NCBI GenBank assembly: GCA_910585525.1
Contig: CAJUFR010000026.1
Location: forward strand, 1 to 30,288
Direction: 5' to 3'
DNA from: an uncultured Angelakisella sp.
Lineage (GTDB): Bacteria; Bacillota; Clostridia; Oscillospirales; Ruminococcaceae
Length of the DNA: 30,288 nt
The notes below the pieces were generated by a model, which was not told the origin of the DNA, searched no databases, and saw only the letters and a list, made by a program, of their open reading frames with translations. Of the stretch, positions 14,977-23,224 are shown in pieces. Position numbers and translations under genes: made by a program. Each line of letters begins with the position of its first letter. Position 1 is the first letter of the stretch.

Positions 14977-16119
14977 TTATCCCCCCCGGAAGGTGACGAT
15001 CAAAAGGGTCGTCGAGATGATGACCAGCAGCGCGTCGTAGAGCAGCACCGCCAGGATGATGCCAATGGTAGAGGAAAGCGCCTTTAACAGCCGGGTGATC
15101 TGGGGCAGCCCCAGCAGCTCGCTCACCAGTCCCCCCAGCTGGAGGGTGAGGTACCACGCCCCGTTGCGGACCAGTACCGGCAGAAAGGTGAGGGCGGTGA
15201 CGGCGATGCCGAAGGCCCCCAGCGTCCCCTTCACCAGCTGGATGCACCCCTGGGCGGCGGCGAAAAGGTCGGAGAGAGCCCCGCCCACCACCGGGATCAT
15301 GCTGCCGATGAAGAACTTGGTGGTCTTGGCGGCGATGGAATCCCCCCCGGATGCCACCACCGACTGCACCGACATGAGGCCGATGAACACCGTCAGGATC
15401 AGCCCCAGGGACCAGGTGACGAAGGTCTTGATGCCCCCGATGAACCCGCCAAGTTTCAGCCCCGGGCAGATCACCGAGATGAGGGAGAGGGCCAGGTAGG
15501 CGCAGAGGAGGGGCAGGAACACCGCCGTCACCAGCTGGGCCGTCACCTGGCACATCCAAAAGACAAAGAGGTTGTAGGCAGTGCCGGTCATCGGCTGCCC
15601 CGAGGCGCTGACCACCCCGGCGAACACCGGGATGAAGGAAAGGATGAAGAGGGCGAAGTCCTGGATGACCTCCCGGGCGTCCACCACACAGGCCACGATG
15701 GGGTCGATGATGATGCTGCTGATAAAGACGGTGACCACCACCCCGAACACCGTCTCCACCCCGCCGGAGGTGAAGGTGGCCCCGAAACTCTCCAGCATGG
15801 CGCAGAGGACCAGTATCCCCGTCAGCGACACCAGCAGCCGGCCGGGGGCGCCGAAGCTGCTCCTTACCATGTTCCAGGCCGCCTGGGCCAGTCCCCGGGG
15901 GGTGAAGCCCTCCACCGTGCCGCCAATGCCCTCCATCCCCATGCGGTCCATGAGGTCCTTGGCCTCCTCCGGCACCTTGTCCACCAACTCCCCCGCCCCG
16001 CTCTCCTCAAAAAAGCCCTCCATCTGGCCGCCGTAGTCGTATCCCGTCCCCCAGGCGGGGATGATGAGCAGCGCCAGGGCCAGCAGCGCCCCCGCCACAC
16101 GCCGTATCCTTTTTGTCAT
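14977..16119 (-). CDS. spoIIIAE: Stage III sporulation protein AE
   Basis: Polytopic membrane protein proposed to act as the transport core of the SpoIIIA channel. The 380-residue protein begins with a cleavable-looking signal sequence (about residues 1-25), then an amphipathic region with the GIGGTVEGFTPRG segment, then about seven hydrophobic segments, including ICPGLKLGGFIGGIKTF and GSMIPVVGGALSD, both characteristic. The length is normal. The ATG at 16119 follows GGAGGGGG that overlaps the end of spoIIIAD. It is essential for spore formation in characterised species. Confidence 0.96.
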   Translation of the reverse strand: MTKRIRRVAGALLALALLIIPAWGTGYDYGGQMEGFFEESGAGELVDKVPEEAKDLMDRMGMEGIGGTVEGFTPRGLAQAAWNMVRSSFGAPGRLLVSLTGILVLCAMLESFGATFTSGGVETVFGVVVTVFISSIIIDPIVACVVDAREVIQDFALFILSFIPVFAGVVSASGQPMTGTAYNLFVFWMCQVTAQLVTAVFLPLLCAYLALSLISVICPGLKLGGFIGGIKTFVTWSLGLILTVFIGLMSVQSVVASGGDSIAAKTTKFFIGSMIPVVGGALSDLFAAAQGCIQLVKGTLGAFGIAVTALTFLPVLVRNGAWYLTLQLGGLVSELLGLPQITRLLKALSSTIGIILAVLLYDALLVIISTTLLIVTFRGG

Positions 16120-16134
16120 CCCTTGCCCCCTCCT

Positions 16135-16533
16135 CTACCCCACCCGGAGCAGCGCCCCCGCCACCTGGAGCAGCCGCTGGAAAAGGGGCAGGCTCACCAG
16201 CACCAGCGTCACCTTCCCCGCCAACTCCACCTTGGCCCCGATGGCCTGCTCCCCGGCGTCCCGGCAGGTCTGGGCCGCCAGTTCGGTGAGGATGCAGACC
16301 CCCAGGCACCGCATCACCACCTGGACCAACTCCCCGGGGAGCATGGTGTCCTCCAGCAGCCGCCCCAGTTCCTCCGCCACCTGGGCCACCCCCTGGAGGA
16401 GGTAGAGCACCGCCACGATACTGCAGGCCAGGCTGATGAACACCGCGTACTCCGGCCGGTACTGCCGCAGGACAAGGGCCAGCATGGTGGCCACCAGGCA
16501 GAACACTGCCACCTGGAACAGGTCGATGGTCAT
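16135..16533 (-). CDS. spoIIIAD: Stage III sporulation protein AD
   Basis: A 132-residue membrane protein of the SpoIIIA complex with four hydrophobic segments and short loops, including RQYRPEYAVFISLA near residue 25 and ILTELAAQTCRDAGEQAIGAKVELAGK, a family signature. The ATG at 16533 overlaps the spoIIIAC stop by 4 nt (ATGA), the usual coupling. SpoIIIAC and AD together resemble a small export-apparatus module, but their exact role is not known. Confidence 0.95.
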   Translation of the reverse strand: MTIDLFQVAVFCLVATMLALVLRQYRPEYAVFISLACSIVAVLYLLQGVAQVAEELGRLLEDTMLPGELVQVVMRCLGVCILTELAAQTCRDAGEQAIGAKVELAGKVTLVLVSLPLFQRLLQVAGALLRVG

Positions 16534-16724
16534 AGGCCGAACACCGTCTTTACCGTCTCGAACAGGTTGCTGATCTCCTGGATCATCATCATCAGCACCA
16601 CGATGAGCCCCGCCAGGGAGGTGAGCATCGCCTGTTCCTCCCGCCCGGAGCGGAGCAGCACCTGGTACAGCACCGAAACGATGATGCCGATGGCGGCGAT
16701 TCGGAAGATCAGATCCACATCCAT
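16530..16724 (-). CDS. spoIIIAC: Stage III sporulation protein AC
   Basis: A 64-residue protein with two membrane helices (about 4-20 and 31-52), matching the very short SpoIIIAC family. The conserved pattern runs DLIFRIAAIGIIVSVLYQVL, then GREEQAMLTSLAGLIVVL. The ATG at 16724 is taken as start because it aligns with the family N-terminus and has AGAGGTG upstream; an earlier in-frame ATG would add only seven residues. The stop overlaps spoIIIAD. Confidence 0.93.
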   Translation of the reverse strand: MDVDLIFRIAAIGIIVSVLYQVLLRSGREEQAMLTSLAGLIVVLMMMIQEISNLFETVKTVFGL

Positions 16725-16765
16725 TCTCTGCACCTCTTGAAGCATCTTTTTTCTTATCCCACAGG

Positions 16766-17266
16766 CTAGGCCAGCACCACCACCGCCAGCAGACCCAGCA
16801 GCAGGCCCAGCCGCCGGCTGAGGCCGCCGTAGCGGCGGCTCCGCTCCCTTGCCCGTTCCCACTCCTGTTCCAGCAGCAGCCCGGCCCCGGACAGGGCGGC
16901 AAGCTGCTCCTCCAGCGGCTTTATCCCCACCACATCCCCCAGGGAAAGGAGGGTCCGCTCCACCGCCCCCGGGCGGCTCTGGTCCCCCAGGGCGGCCCGC
17001 ACCGCCCCGGCAAAGCTGCCGCTCTGCCGGAAGGCCGCCGCCATGGCCCGGACCCCCTCGTCCTCTGTAAAGGCAGTCTCCTTTGCAAGCATCCGAATGA
17101 TCTCCCCCGGGGCGGCCCGGGTGGTCTCCAGGCAGACCTGGAACTGCCGCAGAAGGTCCCGCCACAGGGCGGCTTTTTTCACCTCCCGCTCCAGGGAGAG
17201 GGCCCTCCCCCACCCCGCCAAAAGGCAGCCGCTAAAGACCAGCAGCAGACCCAGCGCCTTGGTCAT
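16766..17266 (-). CDS. spoIIIAB: Stage III sporulation protein AB
   Basis: A 166-residue protein related to type II secretion/pilus GspF-like membrane subunits, thought to pair with the ATPase SpoIIIAA. It has an N-terminal membrane helix (about 3-20), a helical cytoplasmic domain with LQFQVCLETTRAAPGEIIR-like spacing and DQSRPGAVERTLLSLGDVVG, and a C-terminal hydrophobic segment with an RRLGLLLGL start. AAAGGAGG precedes the ATG at 17266. It overlaps the end of spoIIIAA by 35 nt. Confidence 0.94.
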   Translation of the reverse strand: MTKALGLLLVFSGCLLAGWGRALSLEREVKKAALWRDLLRQFQVCLETTRAAPGEIIRMLAKETAFTEDEGVRAMAAAFRQSGSFAGAVRAALGDQSRPGAVERTLLSLGDVVGIKPLEEQLAALSGAGLLLEQEWERARERSRRYGGLSRRLGLLLGLLAVVVLA

Positions 17267-18209
17267 GGTACTCCTCCTTTGTCAGCAGCAGGGCGACCCT
17301 GCTGGGGCGGGCGGGGCTGTCCAGCAGCGCCACCGCCCCGAAGGCCCCGGTCCCCATCAGCGCCTTTACCATGGGGCTTTGGAACAGTTCCTCCCGGCTG
17401 CCGCAGTGGACCGATGCCAAAAACCGCACCCCGCAGGCCAGCCCGGCGGCGATCCCCGCCACCTCCGCCATCGAGCCCAACTCGTCGCAGATGATGAACT
17501 CCGGGGAGAGGGTGCGCACCGCCTGTTCCATGGCCTCCGCCTTGGGCAGGCCGCAGATGGCCTCCCCACAGAGGCCGATATCCCGCCGGGGCGCCCCCCG
17601 GAACATGGCGGACAGCTCGTACCGCTCGTCCAGGTAGACCACCTTTTTACAGTCCCCTGTCTCCCCGGAGGCCAGCCCCCGGCCGATGTCCCGCAGGAGG
17701 GTGGTCTTGCCGGTACCCGGCCCCCCGGCCAGCAGCAGCCCCCGGTCCGGCCGCCACCGGCGGCAGAGTTCCCGCCCCGCCCCCGGCACCTCCCGGGAAA
17801 CACGCAGGCAGAGGGAGGAGACCTCCCGGCAGGAGATGCCGCCGTCCCGCTCCCGGACCACGCTGGCGCAGATGCCCACCCGGTCCCCCTTGGGGGTGGT
17901 GACAAAGCCACGCTCCATCTCCCCCTGGTGGGTGTGGACCGAATAATCACAGAGGCGGACCAACGCTTCCTGCAGCAGGGGCTGGTCCACCACCAGGCCC
18001 CCCGCCCCCCGGGTCAGGTCCCCCCGGGGTGTGACGAACCGGCTGGCCGACCCGTCGAACACCGACAAGGGCCGACCCGCCCGGAGCCGCACCTCCTGGA
18101 TGCGGGACTTCTCCCCCTCCGGCACCCGTTCCAGCACCTCCCGCAGCATTGGCGGCAGGTAGCAGAGGGCGGCTTGGTACTCCGCCGCCAGGTCATGTGA
18201 CTGTGTCAT
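17232..18209 (-). CDS. spoIIIAA: Stage III sporulation protein AA (secretion-type ATPase)
   Basis: Cytoplasmic AAA-type ATPase, related to secretion ATPases of type II/IV systems, that powers the SpoIIIA channel in the mother cell. The 325-residue protein has the Walker A GGPGTGKT at residues 162-169, the Walker B-like FIICDELG, the LDERYELSAMFRG segment and an R-finger-like GVRFLASVHCGSREEL region. The ATG at 18209 has a GGGGGGG-rich site upstream. It is the first gene of the operon, 31 nt downstream of the -10 of a candidate sigma-E promoter. Confidence 0.96.
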   Translation of the reverse strand: MTQSHDLAAEYQAALCYLPPMLREVLERVPEGEKSRIQEVRLRAGRPLSVFDGSASRFVTPRGDLTRGAGGLVVDQPLLQEALVRLCDYSVHTHQGEMERGFVTTPKGDRVGICASVVRERDGGISCREVSSLCLRVSREVPGAGRELCRRWRPDRGLLLAGGPGTGKTTLLRDIGRGLASGETGDCKKVVYLDERYELSAMFRGAPRRDIGLCGEAICGLPKAEAMEQAVRTLSPEFIICDELGSMAEVAGIAAGLACGVRFLASVHCGSREELFQSPMVKALMGTGAFGAVALLDSPARPSRVALLLTKEEYHDQGAGSAAGL

Positions 18210-18239
18210 CGCCCCGCCCCCCCTTGTCCCAGATAGTTC

Positions 18240-18268
18240 AATATATGGGGGGCTGTCCAGGTTTATGA
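18240..18268 (-). promoter_or_regulatory. Candidate sigma-E promoter of the spoIIIA operon
   Basis: On the minus strand TCATAAA (18262-18268) and CATATATT (18240-18247) are separated by 14 bp. This resembles the mother-cell sigma-E pattern (-35 near KMATATT, -10 near CATACAMT). In Bacillus the spoIIIA operon is sigma-E dependent. No sigma-A pair of similar quality is seen here, and the site lies just after the preceding operon's terminator. Confidence 0.65.
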
Positions 18269-18272
18269 CAGC

Positions 18273-18302
18273 AAAAAAGGCCCTGCATAGCAGGACCTTT
18301 TT
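18273..18302. terminator. Terminator after the rhomboid-like gene
   Basis: A hairpin of GGTCCTGC against GCAGGGCC, with a 3-nt loop and flanking A and T runs on both sides, gives on the minus strand a stem followed by TTTTTTG. It closes the ligA-gat-rhomboid run 20 nt past the last stop codon and insulates the spoIIIA promoter. The symmetry of the A/T runs would allow two-way function. Confidence 0.85.
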
Positions 18303-18321
18303 GGGGGCGATGCGTCACCGG

Positions 18322-19017
18322 TCAGCGCCTTGGATCATCCCAGGGGCCTTTGACCACGTTGTTCCTCCGCATCTGGTTGCGGAAGTTGTTGCGCACCTTG
18401 CGATACTTAAAATAGTTGCGGATACTCCCGGAGATGTAGGGCCAGAAGAAGATGAAGAAGTTGGCCAGGGCCAGCACTGCCAGCAGCTTCACCGGCCAGG
18501 GCTGGAAAAGAATGGTGAGGGCAAAGGCGGCCCAGTCCAAAAGCGCCACATACTTCACCTTGATGGGGATGATCATCATAAAGAGGATCTGCTCGTCCGG
18601 GAACAGGGCGGCGTAGGCCAGGAAAAGGGAAAGGTTCAGGTAGGTGGGGGTGGTGTACCCCAGCAGGAACCCCAACAGGATAGCACCCAGTGTTCCCATC
18701 ACGTAGTAGAGGTTGAAGCGGAAAACACCCCAGGCATACTCCAACCGGCAGCCCACCCAGTAGTAGAAATAAAGCATCAACAGCAGCGGGAACAGGCCGG
18801 AGATATCATAGGCGAAGTCCACAAAGAGGAAGGTGACAAGCCGCCATATCTGTCCTTCCAATATTCCCTGGCGGCTAAAGCGGAGCCAATAGGAGACTGG
18901 TATGCCCCCGAAGGTCTCCAGCATGGAAAAAACCAGGGTCGTCGTTGAGATGTACATCATCAGGTTGGGGATGCCGAAGCGCCCGAACCTCCGTTCCAGC
19001 TTATTGAGCCAGTTCAC
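18322..19017 (-). CDS. Rhomboid/derlin-like membrane protein, apparently non-proteolytic
   Basis: A 231-residue polytopic membrane protein with about six hydrophobic segments. Rhomboid-fold landmarks are visible: IWRLVTFLFVDF (the L1-loop WR motif), then YYWVGCRLEYAWGVFRFNLYYV, and FPDEQILFMMIIPIKVKYVA, a segment shared by rhomboid relatives. I cannot find the catalytic GxSG motif in the expected later helix, which reads LLGFLLGYTTPTYLNLS, so it is probably an inactive rhomboid-like protein. The C-terminal tail is basic. The start is GTG at 19017 with GGGGGAG upstream. It is the last gene of the ligA-gat run, 49 nt after gatB. Confidence 0.82.
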   Translation of the reverse strand: MNWLNKLERRFGRFGIPNLMMYISTTTLVFSMLETFGGIPVSYWLRFSRQGILEGQIWRLVTFLFVDFAYDISGLFPLLLMLYFYYWVGCRLEYAWGVFRFNLYYVMGTLGAILLGFLLGYTTPTYLNLSLFLAYAALFPDEQILFMMIIPIKVKYVALLDWAAFALTILFQPWPVKLLAVLALANFFIFFWPYISGSIRNYFKYRKVRNNFRNQMRRNNVVKGPWDDPRR

Positions 19018-19066
19018 ACTGCTCCCCCTTTCTGTTTTTTACAAAGTATGCCCTTTGGGCGCCAGT

Positions 19067-20503
19067 TTATCCCAGCGCCTTTTCCAGCAGTTCCCGGATG
19101 ATGGCCGGGTTGCCCTGACCCTTGGACTGGCGCATGCACTGTCCCACCAGGAAGCCCAGGGCGTTGGTCTTGCCCCCGTGGAAGTCGGCCACCACCTTCT
19201 GGTTGGCGTCGATGACCGACTGGACGATGGCCTCCAGGGCACTGGTGTCGCTGATCTGGGCCAGGCCCTTCTCCTGTACCACGTCGTCGGGGGTCTTGTC
19301 GCTCCAGATGATCTCCTCCAGCACCGTCTTGCCGGCGGTGTTGGAGATGGTCTTTTTCTCGATGAGGGCGATCATCCGGCAGAGTTTTTCCGGGGCAAGG
19401 CTGGTGTCGGCGATGGTCTTGTTCTTCTCGTTGAGGATGCGGGAGACGTCCCCCAGCAGCCAGTTGGAGATGGCCTTGGGCTGGCACTGTCCCAGCGCCA
19501 GGCATTTTTCAAAGTAATCCGCCTTGTCGGGGTTTTCGCACAGGAGGTTGGCGTCAAAGAAGGGCAGCCCGGTCTCCTTCATGTACCGCAGCAGCTTTGC
19601 CCCCGGCAGTTCGGGGATGGTGGCCTTTAGCTGCTCCAGCAGTTCCTCCGGCACCACGATGGCCCCAAGGTCTGGCTCCGGGAAGTAGCGGTAGTCCTGG
19701 GCGTCCTCCTTGGAGCGCAGCAGGTAGTTCTTCCCCGCCAGGTCGTCCCAGCGGCGGGTCTCCTGGCTGATGGTGCCGCCGGCCTCCAGCACCTCCATCT
19801 GCCGCCGGGCCTCGTACTCGATGGCCCGCTCCACGGCGGAAAAGCCGTTGACATTCTTCATCTCGCACCGGGTGCCGAACTCGGTGGAGCCCTCCGGCAT
19901 CACCGAAACGTTGACGTCGCAGCGGATGGAACCCTCCTGCATCTTGCAGTCGGAGATATCCAGATACTGGAGGATGGCCCGGATGGAATCCAGATAGGCC
20001 TTGGCCTCGTGGGCGGAACGCATGTCCGGTTCCGAGACGATCTCGATGAGGGGCACCCCGCAGCGGTTCAGGTCCACCAGGCTGCCGGAAAAATTCTCGG
20101 AGTGGATGAGTTTGCCGGCGTCCTCCTCGATGTGGATGCGGGTGATGCCCACCCGCTTGGTGTTCCCCTCCTCGTCCACCACGGCGTCGACATAGCCATG
20201 CTCACACAGGGGGATATCGAACTGGGATATCTGGTAGGCCTTGGGCAGGTCGGGGTAGAAGTAGTTTTTCCGGTCCGCCTTGCAGACGGGGTTGATGGTG
20301 CAGTGGGTGGCGTAGCCCATGCGGATGGCGTACTCCACCACCTTCTCGTTAAGGGTGGGGAGGCTGCCCGGCATGCCGGTGCAGTTGGGGCAGCAGTTGG
20401 AGTTGACCTCCGAGCCGAAGGAGTTTTTGCAGCTGCAATAGATCTTGGTCCTGGTGGAAAGTTCGGCGTGGACCTCCAGGCCGATGACGGTGGTATATCT
20501 CAT
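19067..20503 (-). CDS. gatB: Asp/Glu-tRNA amidotransferase subunit B
   Basis: Subunit of GatCAB, which converts misacylated Glu-tRNA-Gln (and Asp-tRNA-Asn) into Gln-tRNA-Gln; GatB binds the tRNA and phosphorylates the aminoacyl group. The 478-residue protein starts with the conserved GLEVHAELST, has a cysteine group (YCSCKNSFG...CCPNC) fitting a zinc site, then MGYATHC, LPKAYQISQFDIP and DLNRCGVPLIEIVSEPD. It ends with a helical YqeY-like tail domain (about 405-478). A GGAGGGG site lies between the gatA stop and the ATG. Order here is A then B. Confidence 0.97.
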   Translation of the reverse strand: MRYTTVIGLEVHAELSTRTKIYCSCKNSFGSEVNSNCCPNCTGMPGSLPTLNEKVVEYAIRMGYATHCTINPVCKADRKNYFYPDLPKAYQISQFDIPLCEHGYVDAVVDEEGNTKRVGITRIHIEEDAGKLIHSENFSGSLVDLNRCGVPLIEIVSEPDMRSAHEAKAYLDSIRAILQYLDISDCKMQEGSIRCDVNVSVMPEGSTEFGTRCEMKNVNGFSAVERAIEYEARRQMEVLEAGGTISQETRRWDDLAGKNYLLRSKEDAQDYRYFPEPDLGAIVVPEELLEQLKATIPELPGAKLLRYMKETGLPFFDANLLCENPDKADYFEKCLALGQCQPKAISNWLLGDVSRILNEKNKTIADTSLAPEKLCRMIALIEKKTISNTAGKTVLEEIIWSDKTPDDVVQEKGLAQISDTSALEAIVQSVIDANQKVVADFHGGKTNALGFLVGQCMRQSKGQGNPAIIRELLEKALG

Positions 20504-20518
20504 TTTCTTCCCCTCCTT

Positions 20519-21982
20519 TTACGCCAAAGCCGGGATGCCGCAAAGGCTGCCGCCCCGGATGGTCTGGAACCCGTAGGCGGCGTCGAACAGCCGCTGCTCC
20601 GAAAAGCGGGGGCCGATCAGCTGCATCCCCACCGGCAGCCCCTGGGACAGGCCGCAGGGGACCGACAGCCCCGGCAGCCCGGCGATGTTCACCGTAACGG
20701 TGCAGATATCGGCGGCGTACATCTTCAGGGGATCGCCGGTGTTCTCCCCCAGGCGGAAGGCCACGGTGGGGGATGTGGGGGTGGCGATGAGGTCGCAATC
20801 CTGGAAGGCGTCGGCAAACTCGGCCCGCAGTGCCTTCTGGAACAGCTTGGCTTTATTATAGTAGGCGTCGTAGTAGCCGGAACTGAGGACGAAGGTTCCC
20901 AGCATGATGCGGCGCTGCACCTCGTCCCCGAAGCCCTGGCTCCGGGTCTTTTCGTACATGTCGGTCAGGCCGTCGTACTCCTCGGCCCGGAAGCCGTACT
21001 TCACCCCGTCGAACCGGGCCAGGTTGGAGGAGGCCTCGGCGGAGGAGATGATGTAGTAGGCGGAAAGGGCGTGGTCGGTGCCGGGCAGGCTCAACTCCCG
21101 GAGCACCGCCCCGGCGCTCTCCAGTTCCTTCAAGGCGGCGTAGACCAGTTCCTTCACCTCCGGGTCCACCCCGGGGCCGAAGTATTCCTTGGGGATGCCG
21201 ATGCGCAGGCCCTTGACATCCCCCTTCAGGGCGGCGGCAAAGTCGGGGTAGTCACGGCGGGCGGTGGTGGCGTCCATAGGGTCCTTGCCGCAGATGACGC
21301 CGTAGAGGGCGGCCACGTCCTCCACACAGCGGCCGAAGGGGCCGATCTGGTCCAGGGAGGAGGCGAAGGCCACCAGACCGTACCGGGAGACCGAACCGTA
21401 GGTGGGTTTTAAACCGATGACCCCGCAGAGGGAGGCGGGCTGGCGGATGGAGCCGCCGGTGTCGCTCCCCAGGGAAAGCACCGCCTCCCCTGCCGCCACG
21501 GCGGCGGCTGAGCCCCCGGAGGACCCCCCGGGCACCCGGGCAAGGTCGTGGGGGTTGGCGGTCTTTTTAAAATAGGAGGTCTCGGTGGAGGAACCCATGG
21601 CAAATTCGTCCATGTTGGCCTTGCCGGTCATAACATAGCCGGCGGACCGGAGCCGTTCCACCACGGTGGCGTCGTAGGGGGGGCGGAAGTTGTAGAGCAT
21701 CCGGGAGGAACAGGTGGTGAGTACGTCTTTGGTGCAGATGTTGTCCTTCACCGCCACCGGGATACCGGCTAGGGGGCCGATGGCCTCCCCGGCGGCGATC
21801 TTTTTGTCCACCTCCCCGGCGGCGGCCAGGGCGCCCTCCCGGTCCAGGGTGACATAGGCCCCCACCCGTTCCTCGCAGGCGTCGATGCGCCCAAGGACCG
21901 ATTCGGTGACCTCCCGGGCGCTGCACTCCTTGTTGCATAGCTTCCGGTGCAGCTCCTTTGCGGTAAGCTGATACAAGCTCAT
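20519..21982 (-). CDS. gatA: Asp/Glu-tRNA amidotransferase subunit A
   Basis: Amidase subunit of GatCAB that releases ammonia from glutamine for tRNA-dependent amidation. The 487-residue amidase-signature protein has the full Ser-cisSer-Lys triad: Lys79 in PVAVKDN, Ser154 in GGSSGG and Ser178 in GSDTGGSIRQP, the same numbering as in characterised GatA. The length is normal. The ATG overlaps the stop of the upstream SUKH gene (ATGA, 21979-21982), an unusual coupling since gatC normally precedes gatA directly. gatB follows 15 nt later. Confidence 0.97.
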   Translation of the reverse strand: MSLYQLTAKELHRKLCNKECSAREVTESVLGRIDACEERVGAYVTLDREGALAAAGEVDKKIAAGEAIGPLAGIPVAVKDNICTKDVLTTCSSRMLYNFRPPYDATVVERLRSAGYVMTGKANMDEFAMGSSTETSYFKKTANPHDLARVPGGSSGGSAAAVAAGEAVLSLGSDTGGSIRQPASLCGVIGLKPTYGSVSRYGLVAFASSLDQIGPFGRCVEDVAALYGVICGKDPMDATTARRDYPDFAAALKGDVKGLRIGIPKEYFGPGVDPEVKELVYAALKELESAGAVLRELSLPGTDHALSAYYIISSAEASSNLARFDGVKYGFRAEEYDGLTDMYEKTRSQGFGDEVQRRIMLGTFVLSSGYYDAYYNKAKLFQKALRAEFADAFQDCDLIATPTSPTVAFRLGENTGDPLKMYAADICTVTVNIAGLPGLSVPCGLSQGLPVGMQLIGPRFSEQRLFDAAYGFQTIRGGSLCGIPALA

Positions 21983-22542
21983 GGCTCGTCCTCCTCTATC
22001 TCTTCTTCGTCGTCAAAGTCGAAATCATCTTCATCCACCAGTCCCCGGATGAATGCCTCAAAGCTGTCCGCCAGGGGGGTGATGTAGTAGTCGTCCTCTT
22101 GGTCGATGTGGACCACCTTTGGCTCCCCCTGGGGACCGCATTCCCGGTAGTCCAAAAAGACCATATCATGCCCCGCCGAGGGGCAGTCGCAGATGGCTAT
22201 CCCAATATCCGGGTAACCCCATTCCTCTATCATAAAGCGGGACCCCAACTTGCCGCAGAGGGAATACATCTTGTCCCGGCCGATGCTGAGAAACCCCTCG
22301 ATGGCGATGTGGTCATCCGCCCAGCTGGTGGGGGTACTGGTGGGGAAGGCGGATTTTTTGGAAAAACCACCGTTTTGCACCTGCATCAGGACGATATAGC
22401 TTTCCGGCAGCTTGTAGCCCAGTTCTTCCTCCACCGACCGGATCATCTCGTCGGTGGGGACGGGTCCAATATACTTGTCTTTCGCATAGTTACTGGTTTC
22501 TTCCCAGAAATCGCTCAGGTCAAAGCCTTCAAAAGGCGCCAT
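21979..22542 (-). CDS. SUKH (SMI1/KNR4) domain protein, coupled to gatA
   Basis: A 187-residue soluble protein of the SMI1/KNR4 (SUKH) superfamily, known widely as immunity proteins of polymorphic toxin systems but also found as lone housekeeping-associated genes. The SUKH pattern is clear: EELGYKLPESYIVLMQVQNGG near residue 40, GFLSIG, then WGYPDIGIAICDCPSAGHDMVFLDY and VVHIDQED. The protein ends in a strongly acidic run of Asp and Glu. It is clearly paralogous to the gene just upstream. A GGGGGAG site precedes the ATG at 22542, and the stop overlaps gatA by 4 nt. No toxin partner is visible. Confidence 0.88.
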   Translation of the reverse strand: MAPFEGFDLSDFWEETSNYAKDKYIGPVPTDEMIRSVEEELGYKLPESYIVLMQVQNGGFSKKSAFPTSTPTSWADDHIAIEGFLSIGRDKMYSLCGKLGSRFMIEEWGYPDIGIAICDCPSAGHDMVFLDYRECGPQGEPKVVHIDQEDDYYITPLADSFEAFIRGLVDEDDFDFDDEEEIEEDEP

Positions 22543-22556
22543 TTCGGTATCTCCCC

Positions 22557-23213
22557 CTATCCTTGTCCGCCTAGCAGTCCCCGAATGCGCTCCGCTATGG
22601 GGCTGTCCCCCATCCCCTGGCTCTCCATCCCCTGAAGGAGCAGCGCCAGGGACCGTTCCCCGGAAGGGCTTTCCTCCTCGTCCTCCTCGTCATCCTCGGT
22701 CCGCAGCCCCCGGACAAATTCCTCGAAGCTGTCCGCAATAGGCGTAATAGCGAAGCTGTCCTCCTGATCGATAAGGACCACCGACGGCTCCCCCTGGGGG
22801 CCGCAGGCACGGTAGTCCAGGAAGATCATCACATGGCCGGAAAAAGGGGTGTCGCAGACGGCGACACCGATATCCGGGTAGTTCCAGCCCTGGATCATAA
22901 AGGTGCTGCCAAAGGTGCCGCAAAGGGTGTACCAGTCGTGCTCCCCTTCCCCGATGCCCAAAAAGCCGCTGATCTCCACCATGCCGCCCCCCTTGTCCGC
23001 CGGCACGTCGTACCGGGTGCGGGCGGGGCAGCCGCCATTCTGCTGCTTTATCAGAGCCAGGTAGCTTTCCGGCAGCTTGTACCCCAGCTTCCTTTCCGTC
23101 TCCCGGATCAGATCGTCGCTGGGGGCGGGATAGATATATTCGTTGCGGCCCTTTCCCCGGAGATAGTCCTCCGGTTCCCAAAAGGCGGCAAGGTCAAAGC
23201 CTTCAAACGCCAC
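22557..23213 (-). CDS. SUKH (SMI1/KNR4) domain protein within the gat operon
   Basis: A 218-residue soluble SUKH-family protein, with KLGYKLPESYLALIKQQNGG, ISGFLGIGEG, WNYPDIGVAVCDTPFSGHVMIFLDYRACGP and VLIDQEDSF in family order. The shared blocks with the neighbouring 187-residue gene show a tandem duplication; this copy has an extra C-terminal tail after an acidic linker (about residues 170-218). The start is GTG at 23213, with GGGGGGAG upstream, and it aligns with the MAPFEGFDL start of its paralog. It begins 11 nt after the gatC stop. Role unknown; toxin immunity is the family's best-known function but no toxin is present here. Confidence 0.87.
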   Translation of the reverse strand: MAFEGFDLAAFWEPEDYLRGKGRNEYIYPAPSDDLIRETERKLGYKLPESYLALIKQQNGGCPARTRYDVPADKGGGMVEISGFLGIGEGEHDWYTLCGTFGSTFMIQGWNYPDIGVAVCDTPFSGHVMIFLDYRACGPQGEPSVVLIDQEDSFAITPIADSFEEFVRGLRTEDDEEDEEESPSGERSLALLLQGMESQGMGDSPIAERIRGLLGGQG

Positions 23214-23224
23214 GACGCTCCCCC

